Part shown: positions 61,546-64,000 of the stretch, piece by piece
How positions within the stretch are numbered: position 1 is the first letter of the stretch
Layout: each line of letters begins with the position of its first letter
Source of the DNA: Rhodospirillaceae bacterium
Lineage (GTDB): Bacteria > Pseudomonadota > Alphaproteobacteria > CACIAM-22H2
Direction of reading: 5' to 3'
Assembly (NCBI GenBank): GCA_022843945.1
Contig: JALHMR010000013.1
Coordinates: 1 to 64,000, forward strand
Length of the DNA stretch: 64,000 nt
Position numbers and translations under genes: made by a program
The notes under the pieces: generated by a model
The model's input: only the letters and a program-made list of their open reading frames with translations
What the model was told of the DNA's origin: nothing
The model's database searches: none

Positions 61546-61980
61546 ATGCGACGCTTTTCTTTCATCGGCGCCTTGATGCTGGCGCTGCTTGCCGCGCCGG
61601 CCTGGGCCGACAAGGTCAATGTCGATGGCGGTGCGGCCGTGCGCGGCACCGACGTCGTCGCCTATTTCACGCAAGGCAAGGCGGTGGCCGGCTCGCCACA
61701 GTTCAGTCACCGCTGGAACGGCGCCGAGTGGCACTTCTCGTCGGCGGCCAACCGCGATGCCTTCGCCGCCGATCCGCAGAAATACGCGCCGCAATACGGC
61801 GGTTTCTGCGCCTGGGCGGTGTCCAACAACTACACCGCACCGATCGATCCCGACGCCTGGCACATCGTGAACGACAAGCTCTATCTCAACTACAGCCGGC
61901 TGGTGCAGCTGCGCTGGAAGCTGGACACCTCGGGAAATATCGCCAAGGGCGACGCGAACTGGCCTAACCTAAGCAAGTGA
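61546..61980 (+). CDS. Exported YHS-domain protein
   Basis: The 144-residue precursor has a signal peptide (about 1-22, ending AWA). The mature part is a YHS-like metal-binding domain: GTDVVAYFTQGKAVAGSPQFSHRWNGAEWHFSSAANRDAFAADPQKYAPQYGGFCAWAV. YHS modules occur in metal-transport and heavy-metal proteins. Its stop overlaps the start of the cytochrome gene (TGATG), so the two form a pair with a probable link to periplasmic metal or redox handling. Confidence 0.9.
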   Translation: MRRFSFIGALMLALLAAPAWADKVNVDGGAAVRGTDVVAYFTQGKAVAGSPQFSHRWNGAEWHFSSAANRDAFAADPQKYAPQYGGFCAWAVSNNYTAPIDPDAWHIVNDKLYLNYSRLVQLRWKLDTSGNIAKGDANWPNLSK

Positions 61981-62426
61981 TGAGGCGAGTCGTCCTGATC
62001 GTTACCCTGGCGGTTGCGGCCTGTGCCGCTACACCGGCCGAGCGGATCCAGGCGCGGCAGGACCTGATGCGCTCCAATAAGGCAGCCCTGATCGAACTCG
62101 GGAAGATCACCTCCGGCGAAGCGCCGTGGAACGCGGAGGCGGCTCAGCGCTTCGCCGTGACGGTTATCAACAACGCCGTGAGGATTCCCGCCCTGACTGA
62201 GAAGGGGACGGGGCCGGAAAGCGGCCGTACCCGGGCGCGGCCGGAAATCTGGACCGATCCGGATAATTTCGAAAGAGCGGCCTGGAACATCGAGGATCAG
62301 GCCCGGGGCATCCTCGCCTTAGCCCGCGTCGGCGACGAAGCGGGCGTGCGGGCGCGTCTGACGCGGCTGGAGAAAGACTGCGACGGCTGCCACAGCCGCT
62401 TCATGTTTCCCGAATTCCCGCGCTAA
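61977..62426 (+). CDS. Cytochrome c-prime-like protein
   Basis: The 149-residue exported protein has a short signal/lipobox-like start (LIVTLAVAACAATP) and a four-helix body: IQARQDLMRSNKAALIELG, WNAEAAQRFAVTVINNAVRIPAL. The heme site CDGCHSRF lies near the C-terminus, as in cytochrome c-prime, which binds NO or acts in respiration. It is coupled to the YHS gene by a 4-bp overlap. It converges on the nucleoside hydrolase gene. Confidence 0.9.
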   Translation: MMRRVVLIVTLAVAACAATPAERIQARQDLMRSNKAALIELGKITSGEAPWNAEAAQRFAVTVINNAVRIPALTEKGTGPESGRTRARPEIWTDPDNFERAAWNIEDQARGILALARVGDEAGVRARLTRLEKDCDGCHSRFMFPEFPR

Positions 62427-63352
62427 CCGAGCCGGGCCAGCCGCTCGCTGAGAAGCTTGAAGAAGCCCTCGGCATCGATACGCTCGATGACCGTGGCGTT
62501 GGGCTTTTCGCCCAGCCGGCCCCACCAGTCGACCACCGTCTGCCCGAGGGTCAGCGGCGATTCGGTTTCAACCGCCACGAAACATTCCTTGCCGGCGAAG
62601 AGCGTCGGGTCGATCAGCCAGGCGATGACGCAGGGGTCGTGCAGCGGCAGGCCGACCGCGCCGTAGCGCATCGGATTGTAGCGGTCCGGGAAGTCGCACC
62701 AGCCGGAGGCAGCCGCCCCTCTCTTGCCGGCGGCCCGGAAGCCGCGGCAGTGCTCGGCATTGACCAGCGCCTTGTGGGTGACATCGAGCCCGAACATGGT
62801 GATCGGCGCGCCCGCCGCGAAAACCAGGGCGGCCGCCTCGGGGTCGGCATGGATATTGAATTCCGCCACCGGCGTGACATTGCCGCCCTTCGAGGCCCCG
62901 CCCATGAGCACGATGCGCCGTACCCGCTTGACGATCTCCGGCGCCCAGGTGAAGGCCTCGGCCAGGTTGGTCAGCGGCCCGAGAGCGCAAAGCGTCACGT
63001 CGTTACGCGTGCGCAGGGTCTCGACCAGGACCTCGACGGCATGCCGGGGCTCGACGGGCCGCCTTGCGGGCGGCAGATCGAAGCCCTGCAGGCCCGACGG
63101 CCCATGCACCCGCACGGCATGGATGCCTGGCCGGCGCAGCGGCCGGTCGCTGCCGGCGAAGACGGGCAGCTCGGGCCAGCCGGCGAACTCGACCAGGGCC
63201 CGGGCGTTGGCGGCGTTCACCGCCAGCGGCACGTTGCCGTGCACCGTGGTGATGCCCAGCACTTCGAGCTCGGGCGACGCCAGGGCCAGCAGCAGGGCCA
63301 CGGCATCGTCCTGGCCGGGATCGCAGTCTATGATGATGGGCAGGGGCGCCAT
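62423..63352 (-). CDS. Nucleoside hydrolase (IunH-like)
   Basis: The 309-residue enzyme has the Ca-binding PIIIDCDPGQDDAVALLLAL motif, GNVPLAVNAANARALVEFAG, CALGPLTNLAEAF, IVLMGGASKGGNVTPVAEFNIHADPEAA and the C-terminal HDPCVIAWLI. It cleaves the N-glycosidic bond of purine or pyrimidine ribosides for salvage. The start MAPLPIIID is used; an upstream start at 63388 is less likely. It converges with cytochrome c-prime, overlapping by 4 bp. Confidence 0.93.
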   Translation of the reverse strand: MAPLPIIIDCDPGQDDAVALLLALASPELEVLGITTVHGNVPLAVNAANARALVEFAGWPELPVFAGSDRPLRRPGIHAVRVHGPSGLQGFDLPPARRPVEPRHAVEVLVETLRTRNDVTLCALGPLTNLAEAFTWAPEIVKRVRRIVLMGGASKGGNVTPVAEFNIHADPEAAALVFAAGAPITMFGLDVTHKALVNAEHCRGFRAAGKRGAAASGWCDFPDRYNPMRYGAVGLPLHDPCVIAWLIDPTLFAGKECFVAVETESPLTLGQTVVDWWGRLGEKPNATVIERIDAEGFFKLLSERLARLG

Positions 63353-63455
63353 GGGTCCGCACTCTAGCCAGTTGCGCGGCCTTCCCAAACCGGCGCGGTT
63401 CGTTTAGTTACGGATTTATGACAGCGCCCGAACAGGGCGCCAATTCGGGGGGTTC

Positions 63456-64000
63456 ATGCAGCCGAGCCAGGTCAAGACCGCGGACGACGCGCGGCGTATC
63501 GTACGTGAGCGCAACCTGTCGCATGTGAAGGTTGGCGTCTTCGACATCGACGGCATCATGCGCGGCAAGTACCTGCACCGCGACAAGTTCTTCTCCGCCC
63601 TCGACGGCGGCATGGGCTTCTGCGACGTCGTGCTCGGCTGGGATTCGAACGACCAGCTCTACGACAACGCCACCTACACCGGCTGGCACACCGCCTACCC
63701 GGACGCGCCCGTCCGCCTGCTGCCCGACACCTGCCGCGACCTGCCCTTCGAGAACACGCTGCTCTTCCTCGGTGAGTTCTCCGATAAGGCCGAGCCGATC
63801 TGCCCGCGCGGCATCCTGCGCAGGGTCCTCGCCAAGGCCGACAAGATGGGCTTCGACGTCTGGTCCGCCGTCGAGTACGAGTTCTTCGTCTTCGACGAGA
63901 CGCCGCACAGCATCCGCGCCAAGCGCTACCGCGACCTCAAGCCACTCTCACCCGGCTTCTTCGGCTACTCGGTGCTGCGCAACTCGGTCCATGCCGAATG
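63456..64000 (+). CDS. Glutamine synthetase family protein, partial at the window end
   Basis: The frame from the ATG at 63456 is open to the last base (181 codons and two bases visible, no stop reached). It reads MQPSQVKTADDARRIVRERNLSHVKVGVFDIDGIMRGKYLHRDKFFSALDGGMGFCDVVLGWD..., with the GS beta-grasp start and VWSAVEYEFFVFDE in place of the catalytic-domain Glu cluster. It is probably a gamma-glutamyl ligase like the gene at 38992. A possible RBS (GGGGGG) precedes the ATG. The C-terminal half lies outside the window. Confidence 0.88.
   Translation, partial: MQPSQVKTADDARRIVRERNLSHVKVGVFDIDGIMRGKYLHRDKFFSALDGGMGFCDVVLGWDSNDQLYDNATYTGWHTAYPDAPVRLLPDTCRDLPFENTLLFLGEFSDKAEPICPRGILRRVLAKADKMGFDVWSAVEYEFFVFDETPHSIRAKRYRDLKPLSPGFFGYSVLRNSVHAE

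Overview
The window is GC-rich chromosomal DNA from an alphaproteobacterium. The best lineage markers are an NDUFA12-type complex I accessory subunit (an alphaproteobacterial and mitochondrial family), the ParA-like division regulator MipZ, the ClpS/ClpA pair, a phasin under apparent PhaR control, and a long class II (B12-dependent) ribonucleotide reductase. Many solitary extracytoplasmic binding proteins (TTT/Bug, TRAP-DctP and TAXI types), family III CoA-transferase and Rieske genes, and REP-like palindromes fit a soil or freshwater Rhodospirillales- or Reyranella-like organism. The genus is a guess. I saw no rRNA, tRNA, transposase or CRISPR array.

Layout. 1-9.2 kb: patatin-like lipase, cysteine/thiol dioxygenase followed by a four-rhodanese protein (sulfur metabolism), then a leftward block of GST, ankyrin protein, two orphan binding proteins and a VOC enzyme, then the ndufa12-mlaD pair and a DUF6352 gene. 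9.2-14.2 kb: nrdJ with two NrdR-like boxes, a structured leader and an in-frame palindromic insertion, followed by stacked repeats and terminators. 14.2-16.1 kb: a lower-GC accessory island with a SIR2-domain protein and a translationally coupled small partner, inserted beside a small HTH-like gene whose end looks disrupted. 16.1-33.3 kb: a frameshifted lipoprotein, NTF2-like protein, TauE exporter, lone flagellin, DUF1993, amidohydrolase, lytic transglycosylase-like protein, many small lipoproteins, mlaC, mtgA, aldo-keto reductase, PAS protein, TAXI binding protein, GST and tandem RidA genes. 33.5-42.3 kb: a helical protein of unknown function, a FemAB-like acyltransferase, and a leftward catabolic operon (Rieske oxygenase, PuuA-like ligase, class II aldolase, CoA-transferase, two cNMP-binding proteins) with a divergent MarR gene and a clear operator between them. 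42.4-48.5 kb: clpA, clpS, phasin with promoter and operators, lipoprotein, DD-carboxypeptidase with SPOR domain. 48.5-52.7 kb: galU, ugd, manB and a cyclotransferase-like gene (nucleotide sugars for envelope polysaccharide). 52.8-58.2 kb: secreted MBL hydrolase, a low-GC TIR-like/TPR protein, then SDR, mipZ, VWA and J-protein in one operon. 58.2-64 kb: acyl-CoA synthetase, HCCA isomerase, an Fe/2OG-type oxygenase, YHS protein, cytochrome c-prime, nucleoside hydrolase, and the start of a second glutamine-synthetase-family gene.

The strongest candidate for an undescribed system is the SIR2 gene with its small coupled partner (14308-16070). The partner has features reminiscent of ABC-three-component middle components but lies beside a SIR2 NADase-like effector and no ATPase. 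Other notable signals are the 93-bp palindromic element inside the nrdJ reading frame, the NrdR box pair, the phasin promoter bracketed by two 17-bp repeats, and a 16-bp motif shared by two distant promoter regions.
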